A stretch of DNA of 40,943 nt from Heyndrickxia coagulans DSM 1 = ATCC 7050 (GCF_000290615.1 NZ_ALAS01000006.1:1-40943), one strand, 5' to 3'; counted from the first letter of the stretch, positions 1 to 7,462 are shown. Numbers and translations are program-made. Notes: generated by a model not told the origin, from the sequence alone.

Positions 1-71
1 ATTTGAAAACCTGGAAGAAAAGAAAAAAACAGGATCATTAATTCTCTAGAGCCTCGTTCAAGGGTAATTTT

Positions 72-560
72 TTATTTTGGCAGAGGCTCTGAATTAACTA
101 ACTCATGCTTTGAAATATTTAATATTAGATCTGTTCTATACGCTAATATTTTTTCTATAAGACCATATAATCGTTTTTTTAAATTAGATGTTTCCATTAA
201 AAAACTCCAACCATGGGGACAGTAAACAATTTTTATATTCTTTTTTGAACAAAAAAAGAATGGTATTCTTACTATTATTCCAGCAAAAGTGCTGTGCACG
301 TGAACTATATCTGGTTGTATTTGATTAATTAGCCTTTTTATAAATAGCATGGCTTTAATTATATAAAACGGATTTCTTTTATATTTATAAAAGAATATAT
401 TATTTTTGCATATTGGGAATTCCTTTTCTGATTTACTGTCACTTAAAGCTAAAAAAACACTATCAAATTCTTCACTGTTTTTTTGATAACGAAGAACATT
501 ATATAAATAAGTATATACCCCCCCTTTTACGTATTCTCCAACATGTAAAATTTTTTTCAT
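72..560 (-). pseudogene. Glycosyltransferase family 4, N-terminal half only (truncated)
   Basis: The 162 codons match the N-terminal Rossmann half of GT4-type glycosyltransferases: a start followed by a Gly-Gly loop (residues 13-14), the strand PDIVHVHS (83-90), CPHGW (114-118) and the hinge-like ISK (149-151). Family members are usually about 350-400 residues, and the donor-binding C-terminal domain with its E-x7-E motif is missing. The stop follows LPK; reading through it gives KIT, which resembles the usual LPKxKI continuation, and then homology is lost. An 8-bp inverted repeat (48-55 and 93-100) flanks the stop. The ATG has a GGTGGAGAT ribosome site. It is the last gene visible of the leftward polysaccharide operon and would add a sugar to the lipid-linked repeat. 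It could be a pseudogene or a small split protein; the window edge prevents a decision. Confidence 0.6.
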
Positions 561-585
561 TAAATCTCCACCGATTCATTTCATT

Positions 586-1284
586 TTAGTAGGCATTATT
601 TGGTATTATCATAATTTTCAAAGTTTTTAATATTAATTTTATGTCTAACCAGATCGTTCTATTTGTAATATAATTAATATCCAAATCCACCATTTCACAA
701 AAACTTAGTTCGCTTCTACCACTTACCTGCCATAAACCTGTGCATCCAGGTTTAACAAGTAATCTTTGCATATCATACTTAGTATAGTCAGCAACCTCTC
801 TTGGCAACGGTGGCCTTGGCCCCACCAAACTCATTTCTCCCTTTAGTACATTCCATAGTTGAGGAAGTTCATCAATACTTGTTTTTCGAATAAACTTTCC
901 TATCTTGGTAACACGCGGATCTTCTTTAAGTTTAAACATAGCACCTTCAATTTCATTATATTTCAAAAGGTCTTTTAGTTTTTCTTCCGCATCGGACACC
1001 ATGGAGCGGAATTTATACATGTAAAAGGTCTTGCCATTTTTTCCAACTCTTACTTGTTTAAAAAAGACTGTCCCTTTAGGATCTTCAATTTTTATGAGAA
1101 CAGCAACAATTAAAAATAACCATGATAAAAAAATGAGCCCCATACTCGCACCAATTATATCCATCCCACGTTTTATCATTGTATAGGTTTTTTTCTCTTC
1201 AAATTCAATCTTTTTTGTGGTCTCTATTTTCTGGGTAGCAGAGGGCCTTACAACCGAACTGGAAGCATAACTGGTGTCAGCCAC
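586..1284 (-). CDS. Priming sugar transferase (undecaprenyl-phosphate sugar-1-phosphate transferase)
   Basis: This is a bacterial sugar transferase of the WbaP C-terminal-domain type. It would transfer a sugar-1-phosphate from a UDP-sugar to undecaprenyl phosphate at the inner membrane face, the first step of exopolysaccharide repeat assembly. Visible features are one membrane segment (about 43-64), KFRSM (91-95), DELPQLWNVL (138-147), the SLVGPRPPLP segment (152-161) and KPGCTGLWQVSGRS (178-191). At 232 residues it is the short form without the N-terminal multi-span domain. The start is GTG with an AGGGGG ribosome site; about 30 polar residues precede the membrane segment. It lies 12 bp after gtaB, so it is co-transcribed. 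Which sugar it uses (galactose, glucose, GlcNAc) cannot be read from the sequence. Confidence 0.9.
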   Translation of the reverse strand: MADTSYASSSVVRPSATQKIETTKKIEFEEKKTYTMIKRGMDIIGASMGLIFLSWLFLIVAVLIKIEDPKGTVFFKQVRVGKNGKTFYMYKFRSMVSDAEEKLKDLLKYNEIEGAMFKLKEDPRVTKIGKFIRKTSIDELPQLWNVLKGEMSLVGPRPPLPREVADYTKYDMQRLLVKPGCTGLWQVSGRSELSFCEMVDLDINYITNRTIWLDIKLILKTLKIMIIPNNAY

Positions 1285-1296
1285 TTCAAATACCCC

Positions 1297-2193
1297 CTAT
1301 TTCGTTTCCAATACACTTGTATTTGTTTTTTCAATGATTCCTTTCATCATTTTTAACAAGTCTTTGCTCAATGTCTCATCCTGTAAAGCCATTTCAATTT
1401 GGGATTGAATAAAGCCAAGCTTTTCCCCTACATCATACCGCTTACCCTCAAACTGATAAGCAAATACTCTTTGAATTTGATTCAACTGCTGAATCGCATC
1501 CGTCAACTGAATCTCTCCGCCGGCACCCTTTTCCTGCTTATCCAAAAACATAAATATCTCAGGCGTCAGCAGATAGCGCCCAATAATCGCAAGATTAGAT
1601 GGTGCCGTTCCCTGTTCTGGTTTCTCAACAAACTTTTCTACTTGATAACTACGTCCGTTTTGGGAAGCTGGTGCAATGATCCCATAACGGTGCGTTTCTT
1701 CTTCCGGTACTTCCTGTACACCTATTACAGAAGAATGGGTTTTTTCATATTCGTCAATGAGTTGTTTTAAACATGGCGGGTCATTCTGCACGATATCATC
1801 ACCAAGCAGGACCGCAAATGGCTCGTCCCCAATAAAATTTCGTGCACACCAAACAGCATGTCCCAAACCAAGAGGCTCTTTCTGTCGGATATAGTGGATA
1901 TTGGCTAAATTGGAAGAATAGCGGACTTTATCTAAGAGGTCGAACTTCCCTTTTTCAGCAAGGTTTTGTTCGAGTTCCCAAGCGTTGTCGAAATGGTCTT
2001 CAATTGCGCGTTTCCCTTTTCCGGTTACAATGATGATGTCTTCGATGCCGGATTCAACGGCTTCTTCGACTATGTACTGGATCGTAGGCTTGTCTACAAT
2101 CGGCAGCATTTCTTTCGGCATGGCTTTTGTTGCAGGCAAAAATCGTGTTCCGAGCCCTGCAGCCGGAATGATCGCCTTTCTCACTTTTTTCAC
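1297..2193 (-). CDS. gtaB: UTP-glucose-1-phosphate uridylyltransferase
   Basis: GalU/GtaB converts UTP and glucose-1-phosphate to UDP-glucose and pyrophosphate in the cytoplasm, supplying donors for exopolysaccharide, teichoic acid glucosylation and glycolipids. The nucleotide-binding signature starts at residue 11 ([19 protein letters not shown]). The conserved LGDD, VEKP and GGEIQLTD segments follow in the usual order, and 298 residues is a normal length. The start is a GTG preceded by AAGGAGG at 7 nt. In B. subtilis gtaB is a stand-alone sigma-B gene, whereas here it sits inside the polysaccharide operon behind a structured leader RNA. That placement suggests a dedicated copy for this polymer; a second housekeeping copy may exist elsewhere. 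Confidence 0.95.
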   Translation of the reverse strand: MKKVRKAIIPAAGLGTRFLPATKAMPKEMLPIVDKPTIQYIVEEAVESGIEDIIIVTGKGKRAIEDHFDNAWELEQNLAEKGKFDLLDKVRYSSNLANIHYIRQKEPLGLGHAVWCARNFIGDEPFAVLLGDDIVQNDPPCLKQLIDEYEKTHSSVIGVQEVPEEETHRYGIIAPASQNGRSYQVEKFVEKPEQGTAPSNLAIIGRYLLTPEIFMFLDKQEKGAGGEIQLTDAIQQLNQIQRVFAYQFEGKRYDVGEKLGFIQSQIEMALQDETLSKDLLKMMKGIIEKTNTSVLETK

Positions 2194-2271
2194 GTAAATT
2201 CCTCCTTATTCTAATTGATTTTTAAGATTTGCGCAGTGCGATAAAAACAATCGATGTTTGTTCTTCCAACA

Positions 2272-2406
2272 TTCGGGTATAAAAATAATTATCGGGCATC
2301 TAACCCGCCCTCACACCACACTCTTGACGACAGGCGTCTAAGGTGCACGCGCACCCACAGCATGGCCGAGTGCCTCGCACGATAACGGATGAGAGACATA
2401 CCCGAA
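2272..2406 (-). ncRNA. EAR-like (epsC RNA) structured element in the eps operon
   Basis: The 320-bp gap between the phosphatase gene and gtaB holds a compact multibranch structure. A perfect 9-bp closing stem (2272-2280 with 2398-2406) encloses four hairpins: 2294-2310 (GGGC/GCCC), 2326-2338 (GACG/CGTC), 2342-2355 (GGTGC/GCACC) and 2370-2380 (GTGC/GCAC). The size of 135 nt, the position just after the kinase/phosphatase genes of a polysaccharide operon, and the same-strand orientation fit EAR, the eps-associated RNA that promotes processive antitermination in Bacillales eps operons. That identification is inference from structure and context, without a covariance-model search. The left arm of the closing stem can instead pair with 2488-2500. 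Confidence 0.7.
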
Positions 2407-2515
2407 AATAGCTGTTCCAAAATCAAACAATGTTGGATAAAACTGTTTGCTAAAAACAGCGGAGCAGCCCACATAGCATCATTCATCTACCCGGAATGTT
2501 AAAAAAGAAAGCCGA
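2407..2515 (-). other. Upstream part of the phosphatase-gtaB gap with two further hairpins
   Basis: Between the phosphatase stop and the EAR-like core lie two more small hairpins: TCCAA/TTGGA near 2415-2436 and CTGTTT/AAACAG near 2439-2455. The segment 2488-2500 (TACCCGGAATGTT) is complementary, with one bulged base, to 2268-2279. It therefore competes with the 9-bp closing stem of the EAR-like element. A 65-codon frame crosses this gap but has no ribosome site and is rich in Arg/Cys, so I do not call it. Confidence 0.5.
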
Positions 2516-3280
2516 TTAAAACAAACCAAACAGTTTCTTTTGTTTTACCGGCTGCGGAATTTCTCTGTAGATAGCTTGGCCTTTGGCAAGCAGTTCGGCG
2601 TTTTCCGTAAAGAAATAGAGCATATCTGTGCCGTATTTCTTTTCGAGTTCATCCGTTGCTTCATCCATTTTAAAAGCACGGGTTTTCACATTATGGGCGT
2701 CTGATGCAAGAAAATGGGTGAGATTTGCTTCTATCAGCTGTTCAGTGAATTTTTTAATCTTTTTCCCGAAAGCACCCGTTAAGCTTGCGGCTGTAATTTG
2801 TGTTGCCACACCATTATTCACCATTTCATACAACCGATCCGGATGCTGGATCAATTCCGCGTTCCTTTCCGGATGAACAATAATTGGCATTAAGCCCTTC
2901 ACTTGTATCTCATATAAAAGGGTTTCCGCATAGCGCGGCACATGCCCCGAGGGGAACTCGATAAACAGGTAAGAAGTGCCGGCCAGCGTTTGAATTTCTC
3001 CTTTTTCATAGTCTTCCAAAATTTCGCCATAAATCCGGTTTTCCTGCCCTGGCAGAATCTCCAGATCAATTTGTTCTTCTTTCAATCTTTCATTCAGTTC
3101 ATTGACTTTTTGAACGATTTCTGTTTTGCGGTTTTCATATTTTCCGTTCATATGATGAGGGGTAGCAATAATCTGCTTGATCCCCTGGGAGACGGCTTGT
3201 TTTGCCATATCAAGGCTGTCGTATATCGTTTGCGCACCGTCGTCAATGCCTGGTAAAATATGGCAATGGATATCCATCAT
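2516..3280 (-). CDS. PHP-family protein-tyrosine phosphatase (YwqE/CpsB type)
   Basis: This manganese-dependent tyrosine phosphatase of the PHP superfamily removes phosphate from the BY-kinase encoded immediately upstream, allowing the phosphorylation cycle that drives polymer assembly. Metal-binding motifs are visible in order: HCH near the start (MMDIHCHILPGIDDGA), ATPHH, HPERN and SDAHN. I choose the ATG at 3280 because GGAGGGG lies 8 nt upstream; it gives 254 residues, the size of B. subtilis YwqE, whereas the longer frame starts inside the leader. The gene has its own promoter-like sequence at 3347-3374, so it may be transcribed separately from the kinase as well as with it. Confidence 0.92.
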   Translation of the reverse strand: MMDIHCHILPGIDDGAQTIYDSLDMAKQAVSQGIKQIIATPHHMNGKYENRKTEIVQKVNELNERLKEEQIDLEILPGQENRIYGEILEDYEKGEIQTLAGTSYLFIEFPSGHVPRYAETLLYEIQVKGLMPIIVHPERNAELIQHPDRLYEMVNNGVATQITAASLTGAFGKKIKKFTEQLIEANLTHFLASDAHNVKTRAFKMDEATDELEKKYGTDMLYFFTENAELLAKGQAIYREIPQPVKQKKLFGLF

Positions 3281-3346
3281 CCCGAACCCCTCCAAACCTG
3301 TCAAGAAATGAAATTTCGTTTCAATTAAAATCAAACCCTATACAAA

Positions 3347-3374
3347 ATTATAGTGCATTTTTACCATTTTTCAA
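3347..3374 (-). promoter_or_regulatory. Internal sigma-A promoter before the phosphatase gene
   Basis: On the minus strand TTGAAA (3369-3374) and a perfect TATAAT (3347-3352) are 16 bp apart, about 65 nt ahead of the phosphatase start. The position in the 125-bp kinase-phosphatase gap would let phosphatase, EAR-like RNA, gtaB and downstream genes be expressed apart from the kinase. Confidence 0.5.
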
Positions 3375-3405
3375 TAGTTATTGGAAAACTTACGTGCAAA
3401 TGGTG

Positions 3406-4101
3406 TCAATCTTTTCCGTAATAGTAATAATAATGCGTGTTTTGGGTTTTCTTGTTGTTCAGGACAACGCCAAGCAGATTGGCATTGGCAGATTCCAGCA
3501 ATTCTTTTGCCTTTTTGACAGCTTCCACTTCCGCTTTCCCGCTTGAGACGACAAGAATCGTGCCATCACACTGGTTGGTCAGCACCTGCGCATCGGTCAC
3601 AGCCAAAACCGGCGGGGTATCCAGTAAAATAATGTCGTACTGTTCTTTTGCTTCTTTTAAAAATTCCTTCATTGCCCGTGAGCTTAACAGTTCTGCCGGA
3701 TTTGGCGGAATTGGGCCGCTCGGCAGGAGATGCAGATTTTTCACATCACATTTTGAAACAGTCTCCAGCAATGTCCCCTGCTTGGTCAAAACCGTTGTCA
3801 GTCCGAATGTATTGGTCATGCCAAACGTATAATGGACGGTCGGACGCCGCAAATCGGCATCGGCGAGCAGCACCTTTTTTCCTTGCTGGGCAAAAACGAC
3901 AGCGAGGTTGCCGACAATCGTCGATTTCCCTTCTCCAGGCCCGCTTGAGGTAACCATCAGAATCTGCAGGTCATTGTCAACGGAAGAAAAACTGATATTT
4001 GTACGGATTGTCCGGAACTGTTCGGAAATCGGTGACTTTGGATTTAGCTTTGCGATTAATTTTCTTCTCGTGTTCAACAGCTTTGTTTTTTTAGGCGCCA
4101 A
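3406..4101 (-). CDS. BY-kinase (bacterial protein-tyrosine kinase, CpsD/CapB/YwqD type)
   Basis: This cytoplasmic tyrosine autokinase controls polysaccharide polymerisation and export together with the membrane modulator encoded just upstream. Motifs: Walker A in SGPGEGKST (about residues 53-61), the Walker A' aspartates in LLADADLRRPT (78-88), Walker B in IILLDTPPV (157-165), and a C-terminal tyrosine cluster of five consecutive Tyr (about 224-228), the usual autophosphorylation tail. I start it at the TTG at 4101: AGGAAAGG lies 9 nt upstream and the product begins MAPKK, followed by the family's NPKSPISEQFRTIRTN. An ATG at 4149 is possible but overlaps the upstream gene by 59 bp; the TTG start overlaps by 11 bp, implying translational coupling. 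Confidence 0.92.
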   Translation of the reverse strand: MAPKKTKLLNTRRKLIAKLNPKSPISEQFRTIRTNISFSSVDNDLQILMVTSSGPGEGKSTIVGNLAVVFAQQGKKVLLADADLRRPTVHYTFGMTNTFGLTTVLTKQGTLLETVSKCDVKNLHLLPSGPIPPNPAELLSSRAMKEFLKEAKEQYDIILLDTPPVLAVTDAQVLTNQCDGTILVVSSGKAEVEAVKKAKELLESANANLLGVVLNNKKTQNTHYYYYYGKD

Positions 4102-4828
4102 CCGTCTCAACCTTTCCTTTTGTTTTTTTTCCTGCACGGTGCAAACCATTCAGTTCCTGATCATCAATCTGCCCGATCACGCCGAGGACAGGCAATTGCA
4201 AAATTTGTTCAACATCTTGCTCATCTTTAATCGTATTGTCGAGGTATTCAAGCAGAAAGGCAATCCCGACACCCGCCATCAGGCCGACCACAAGCGCAAT
4301 TGCAATATTTAAAAGCGGTTTCGGGCTGACAGGTCCCTCGGGCACTTGTGCTTTTGAAATGACAGTCACATTGTCGACTTTCATAATGGATTTGATTTCT
4401 TTTTTGAACACTTCCCCGATTTTATTGGCAATTTTGGTTGCTATATACGGGTTTGTATCTTTTACCGTCAAAGTAAAGACTTGTGAATTTTGCTCTGTGC
4501 TGACTTCAATTTTGTCGTTCAGTTCGTCCGTTGTCATGTTGAGTTTCAGTTCGTCAATCACTTTATCCAGGATCGATGGGCTCTTAATAATCACATTATA
4601 TGTATTGACCAGCTGAACGTTTGTTTGTACGGCATTGGTGGTATACATCGATTGGTCATCGCTTGCTTTATTGACAAGGATTTGTGTCGAAGATTCATAG
4701 ACAGGCGTCACCACAAAATAGGTCACAATGGCCGTCAAAATCATCGCCCCCAGTGTAATCAGTGCGATCATGGAAAGGCGTTTGCGCAGCACCTGCATCA
4801 ATTCTTTTAAACTAATTGTGTCTTCCAT
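4091..4828 (-). CDS. Polysaccharide co-polymerase / tyrosine-kinase modulator (Wzz domain, CapA/YwqC type)
   Basis: This is a Wzz-type membrane protein that sets chain length and, through its C-terminal cytoplasmic end, activates the partner BY-kinase. Two membrane segments frame an extracytoplasmic loop: about 25-43 and about 170-192, the second preceded by the proline-rich PEGPVSPKP that typifies PCP proteins. In Gram-positives the kinase and the modulator are separate polypeptides, as seen here. The ATG at 4828 has GGGGAGGAA 3 nt upstream and gives MEDTISLKEL, the usual N-terminus; the longer frame from 4855 has no ribosome site. It is the first gene of the leftward operon, 58 bp from a clear promoter. 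Confidence 0.9.
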   Translation of the reverse strand: MEDTISLKELMQVLRKRLSMIALITLGAMILTAIVTYFVVTPVYESSTQILVNKASDDQSMYTTNAVQTNVQLVNTYNVIIKSPSILDKVIDELKLNMTTDELNDKIEVSTEQNSQVFTLTVKDTNPYIATKIANKIGEVFKKEIKSIMKVDNVTVISKAQVPEGPVSPKPLLNIAIALVVGLMAGVGIAFLLEYLDNTIKDEQDVEQILQLPVLGVIGQIDDQELNGLHRAGKKTKGKVETVGA

Positions 4829-4885
4829 AAGTTCCTCCCCTAAAATTTGCAGCACAAATGCGAAATAGATAGAAAACTATCATAC

Positions 4886-4894
4886 ATTATATCA
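4886..4894 (-). promoter_or_regulatory. Promoter (extended -10) of the polysaccharide operon
   Basis: A perfect minus-strand TATAAT (4886-4891) preceded by TG-A (extended -10, 4892-4894) lies about 60 bp ahead of the modulator gene. The -35 region is poor, so the extended element or an activator probably compensates. The rest of the divergent gap (4895-5121) is AT-rich and holds no gene; a short CCCG/CGGG dyad lies just upstream. Confidence 0.55.
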
Positions 4895-5121
4895 TAGATC
4901 ATCCCGAAATTTGCGGGAAACTGAAATAAATTTAAACAATTTGATACACTTTGTATTAAACCACAATATTTTGCAGAAAGAAACCGGTTAGATAATCTTC
5001 CTGTATTTACCTTTGGCGGATTTTCTTTCAATTTTGGTTGTGTAATTTGTCTTTTTTTGTCATAATTTTTTATAGGTTTGCACGGGCGTTTCATAAGTGA
5101 TGATGAGCGGAGGTATGATGT

Positions 5122-5934
5122 ATGAAAATATTCACGGCGATTTTGTCGGCTGTTGTCGTCATTGCCGTATTGGTAGTTGGGCATCTGTACTGGGGGTATA
5201 AAACGGATCCAAGCCGGTTCAAGCCGGATTCTGTAGCAGTAAAAGCGGAAAAGACAAAGGCAGAACCGACCACGGGGAAAAAGCGCGACGTAAACAAAAC
5301 GGGCCAGCCGGAGACTTCTCTAGTGGCTTACACGAAAAACTGGCCGAAAAAAGCCCGCGCGGATTTTGAAAACGCACTTTCCAAGAAGCGAGCCTACAAA
5401 ATTGCGATTGTCGGTTCGGACGCGATGGGTGCGAATACGCATGGCTGGGGGCCACAGTTGAAGCAGGCGTTGAATGATACGTACGGCAGCCATGTGTCGG
5501 TTTCCCTTTTTTCCTATCATTTAAATTCCGATGAGTTTATCCGTGAAGGCAAGTATAAAGACGTCGCCCATTTCAAACCGGATCTCATTTTGTTTGAGCC
5601 GTTTATTTTAATCAACAACGGGGCTGTGGCGATGGACAATCAGCTTGAGGATATCAAAACGGCCGCTGCTGCCTGGGGTGATGCAGTGCTTGTGATCCAG
5701 CCGTCATACCCGCTCTATAAGGCGGCAAACTATCCGGCGCAGGTGAAAGAGCTTGAATCGTACGCAAAAAAAGAAGGTTACACGTATCTGGACCATTGGA
5801 AAAACTGGCCGGATCCGGACAGCGACGCATTTAAATCGTATGTCACCTTTCAAAACGGCGAGCAAACCGCCCCGAGCAAAAAGGGCACAACAGCATGGTA
5901 CGACTACTTGCGCAAGTTTTTTATCGCAGATTGA
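5122..5934 (+). CDS. SGNH/GDSL-type hydrolase, membrane-anchored
   Basis: The 270-residue protein has an N-terminal signal-anchor (about 4-22), a charged linker and a C-terminal SGNH-like domain. The nucleophile block is GSDAM (98-102), a variant of GDS; block III is FEPFILINN (158-166); and the terminal D-x-x block is near LDHWKNW (223-229), where Asp and His are adjacent rather than D-x-x-H. Such proteins usually de-acetylate or de-acylate cell-wall or exopolysaccharide groups outside the cell. Its divergent placement next to the eps operon suggests that it trims that polymer, which is inference. GGAGG lies 8 nt before the ATG. Catalytic competence is uncertain because the motifs are atypical. 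Confidence 0.7.
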   Translation: MKIFTAILSAVVVIAVLVVGHLYWGYKTDPSRFKPDSVAVKAEKTKAEPTTGKKRDVNKTGQPETSLVAYTKNWPKKARADFENALSKKRAYKIAIVGSDAMGANTHGWGPQLKQALNDTYGSHVSVSLFSYHLNSDEFIREGKYKDVAHFKPDLILFEPFILINNGAVAMDNQLEDIKTAAAAWGDAVLVIQPSYPLYKAANYPAQVKELESYAKKEGYTYLDHWKNWPDPDSDAFKSYVTFQNGEQTAPSKKGTTAWYDYLRKFFIAD

Positions 5935-5992
5935 GGAAACCGTTCGGCAGCCTTGGGAAACCGGGGTGTCCTGGACGGGGGAGGCAAGGGCA

Positions 5993-6036
5993 AAAGCGGC
6001 GAACACCCAATCATCGTGGATGCTCGCCGCTTTTTT
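5993..6036 (+). terminator. Terminator after the SGNH hydrolase
   Basis: AAAGCGGCGA (from 5993) pairs with TCGCCGC (6024-6030), followed by six T. The A-run on the left makes it potentially usable in both directions, including for the convergent sigma gene. Confidence 0.8.
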
Positions 6037-6107
6037 AGTTTATCAGTTTTTAGTTCGTTTCATGTTGCTTTCGCTACCCCGGATGTATTGCCTTCACGGG
6101 CACGCAT

Positions 6108-6605
6108 TCAGTGCTGCCTCTCTTTTTGTTCCATATTTTTTTTGATTTTCTCGAGGGCTTGCCTCCGCCATTTTTTTACCGCCTCGGCGGACTTGCCTTC
6201 GCGGGATGCGATTTCGCCTTGTTTCAGTTGTTCATAAAAGGCAGCCACTACCCACTTTTTCTCTTTTTCCGAAAGGCCGTCGCAATACGACAGCAACGTT
6301 TCAAGTTCAAGCGGGGGGCGGAGCGACTCGTCCACTTTCACATTCCAAAATTCATCTTTCGGGCACGCAAACATTTCTTCCTCCCTCCGCTTTTTCGTAA
6401 GTTCGGTCAGCATTTTCCCGCGGATCGTGTTGTATGCGTAACTTGTGAATGACCCTTTGTCATCCTGCCTGTTTTGATACGCTTCCCACAGTGCAATCAT
6501 GCCGATCTGCTCAAACTCATCGATGTTTTTGTAAATGCGGAGTTTGCGGATCATATGAAAAATCATCGGCCGGTATTGCCGGAGCACTTCTTCAAAACTT
6601 TCCAT
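6108..6605 (-). CDS. Small sigma-70-family factor (competence ComX/SigH-like)
   Basis: The protein has a region-2 block in its first half (IDEFEQIGMIALWEAY, then SFTSYAYNTIRGKML) and a C-terminal region-4 helix-turn-helix (QGEIASREGKSAEAVKKWRRQ region), with no region 1 or 3. At 165 residues it is the size of streptococcal ComX and staphylococcal SigH. I start at the ATG at 6605 because AGGGGAAG lies about 7 nt upstream; the longer frame from 6734 has no ribosome site. It is divergent from a comK homologue, and I infer a role in competence-like gene expression. A perfect 16-bp palindrome and an 18-bp dyad lie in its leader and promoter. It could instead be an unrelated ECF-like factor. Confidence 0.75.
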   Translation of the reverse strand: MESFEEVLRQYRPMIFHMIRKLRIYKNIDEFEQIGMIALWEAYQNRQDDKGSFTSYAYNTIRGKMLTELTKKRREEEMFACPKDEFWNVKVDESLRPPLELETLLSYCDGLSEKEKKWVVAAFYEQLKQGEIASREGKSAEAVKKWRRQALEKIKKNMEQKERQH

Positions 6606-6620
6606 TTTGCTTCCCCTTTT

Positions 6621-6636
6621 GGAAAGCGCGCTTTCC
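6621..6636. promoter_or_regulatory. Perfect palindrome abutting the sigma-gene ribosome site
   Basis: GGAAAGCGCGCTTTCC is an exact 16-bp palindrome lying 15 bp before the sigma-gene ATG, directly 5' of the ribosome site. As RNA the arms could pair only over a few base pairs with a tight loop; as DNA it could be an operator. Confidence 0.5.
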
Positions 6637-6765
6637 TTGAATTCCCGGGTTGATTGTAAAATAACAGGTTCAAAGGGAGAGGGCGAACCGGCGATGTGCA
6701 TCTTTTCGTTTCCAAAACATCCAGTTTTCCGCACGAAAATTTAATGTTTTTTAAGGGGAAACGTG

Positions 6766-6783
6766 AAATTTTGCCCAAAATTT
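6766..6783. promoter_or_regulatory. 18-bp dyad at the sigma-gene start point (candidate operator)
   Basis: AAATTTTG and CAAAATTT are exact inverted repeats separated by CC. A minus-strand TATAAT lies at 6790-6795, so the dyad covers the predicted transcription start of the sigma gene, the usual position of a repressor operator. It does not match the ComK-box pattern (AAAA-N5-TTTT). Confidence 0.5.
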
Positions 6784-6844
6784 ACACGGATTATAAATAA
6801 TAACAAAATTGTAAATTCATACTTTATTTTTTAGAGATTTATAG

Positions 6845-6850
6845 TATAAT
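6845..6850 (+). promoter_or_regulatory. -10 element of the comK homologue
   Basis: TATAAT at 6845-6850 has no recognisable -35 element at 16-18 bp, as expected for an activator-dependent promoter. It would give a leader of about 130 nt before the ATG at 6989. Confidence 0.5.
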
Positions 6851-6854
6851 AGGA

Positions 6855-6955
6855 CCAGGGAACAAATGATATCCCTCTCTTTCAGGGGAAGGATATTTTG
6901 GCAGCAGCAAGACACGGCACCCCTGGCCTCCTGCCCTTCATACAGAAGAGAGGGA
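6855..6955 (+). promoter_or_regulatory. Structured 5' leader of comK with alternative pairings
   Basis: Three pairings are visible in the leader. ATATCC (6869-6874) pairs with GGATAT (6891-6896), followed by TTTT: a weak terminator-like hairpin. CCAGGG (6855-6860) pairs with CCCTGG (6921-6926). TCCCTCTCTT (6872-6881) pairs perfectly with AAGAGAGGGA (6946-6955). The first and third cannot coexist because they use the same bases. I do not recognise a known riboswitch class. Confidence 0.45.
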
Positions 6956-6988
6956 ATGCACAATTGACAACAGGGGGGAGTTTTTTAG

Positions 6989-7462
6989 ATGAATAAAACA
7001 GATTACCTCATTAGAGAAGAAACGATGGCGCTGGATACCGCATTTGACCCGGAATATCAGACAATCATTTATGATCAGGACGGCGTTTTTCACTCACGGA
7101 AGAGCAAGCTTGAATTGTTGCGGGAAGCTTGCATTCATTACCGGATGTGCGATTTTGAAGGCGTTCTCAAAGGCACAAAACAAATTTTTAACTTTAATAA
7201 GGCACCGGTTGTGTTGGGGGATGGTTTGATTGCAACGCCGACAAAATCCCCGAAATCGTATGACTGCCAGTTCATTTTCCTTGCGAATGTGGTAGACTTT
7301 AACGCCACAGCGGACGGCCTTTATGTGACTTTTTCCAACCAGCAAAAGCTAAAGCTGAACTGCTCCATGCATACATTTCAAAAGCAATTCAGCCGCACAA
7401 TGATTTGTGCCGGCTATTACCATGGCCTCGGCAAATACATACCATGGAAGAAAATGATCTAG
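6989..7462 (+). CDS. comK: ComK-family competence transcription factor
   Basis: ComK is the master activator of DNA uptake genes in Bacillus and binds paired AT-boxes. The 157-residue product shows the family's core in order: an N-terminal strand around TIIYDQDG, CDFEGVLKGTKQIF, the KSPKSYDCQFIF segment aligning to the ComK Cys-Gly-Trp strand, DFNATADGLYVTFSNQQKLKLNCSM and SFxxQ-like TFQKQFSRTMICAGYY. It is shorter than B. subtilis ComK (192 residues), lacking most of the C-terminal extension that in B. subtilis carries the MecA/ClpC-linked tail. GGGGGGAG lies 8 nt before the ATG. It faces a small sigma gene across a regulated 384-bp gap. Some species carry two comK copies, so it may be a paralogue with a changed role. 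Confidence 0.8.
   Translation: MNKTDYLIREETMALDTAFDPEYQTIIYDQDGVFHSRKSKLELLREACIHYRMCDFEGVLKGTKQIFNFNKAPVVLGDGLIATPTKSPKSYDCQFIFLANVVDFNATADGLYVTFSNQQKLKLNCSMHTFQKQFSRTMICAGYYHGLGKYIPWKKMI

Noticed and set aside
2289-2486. 65-codon frame in the phosphatase-gtaB gap
   Set aside because: It lacks a ribosome site and lies over the structured RNA element; the Arg/Cys-rich product looks like translated RNA structure.
4840-5184. 114-codon frame divergent to the SGNH gene
   Set aside because: It spans the promoter region and the start of the SGNH gene, with no ribosome site.
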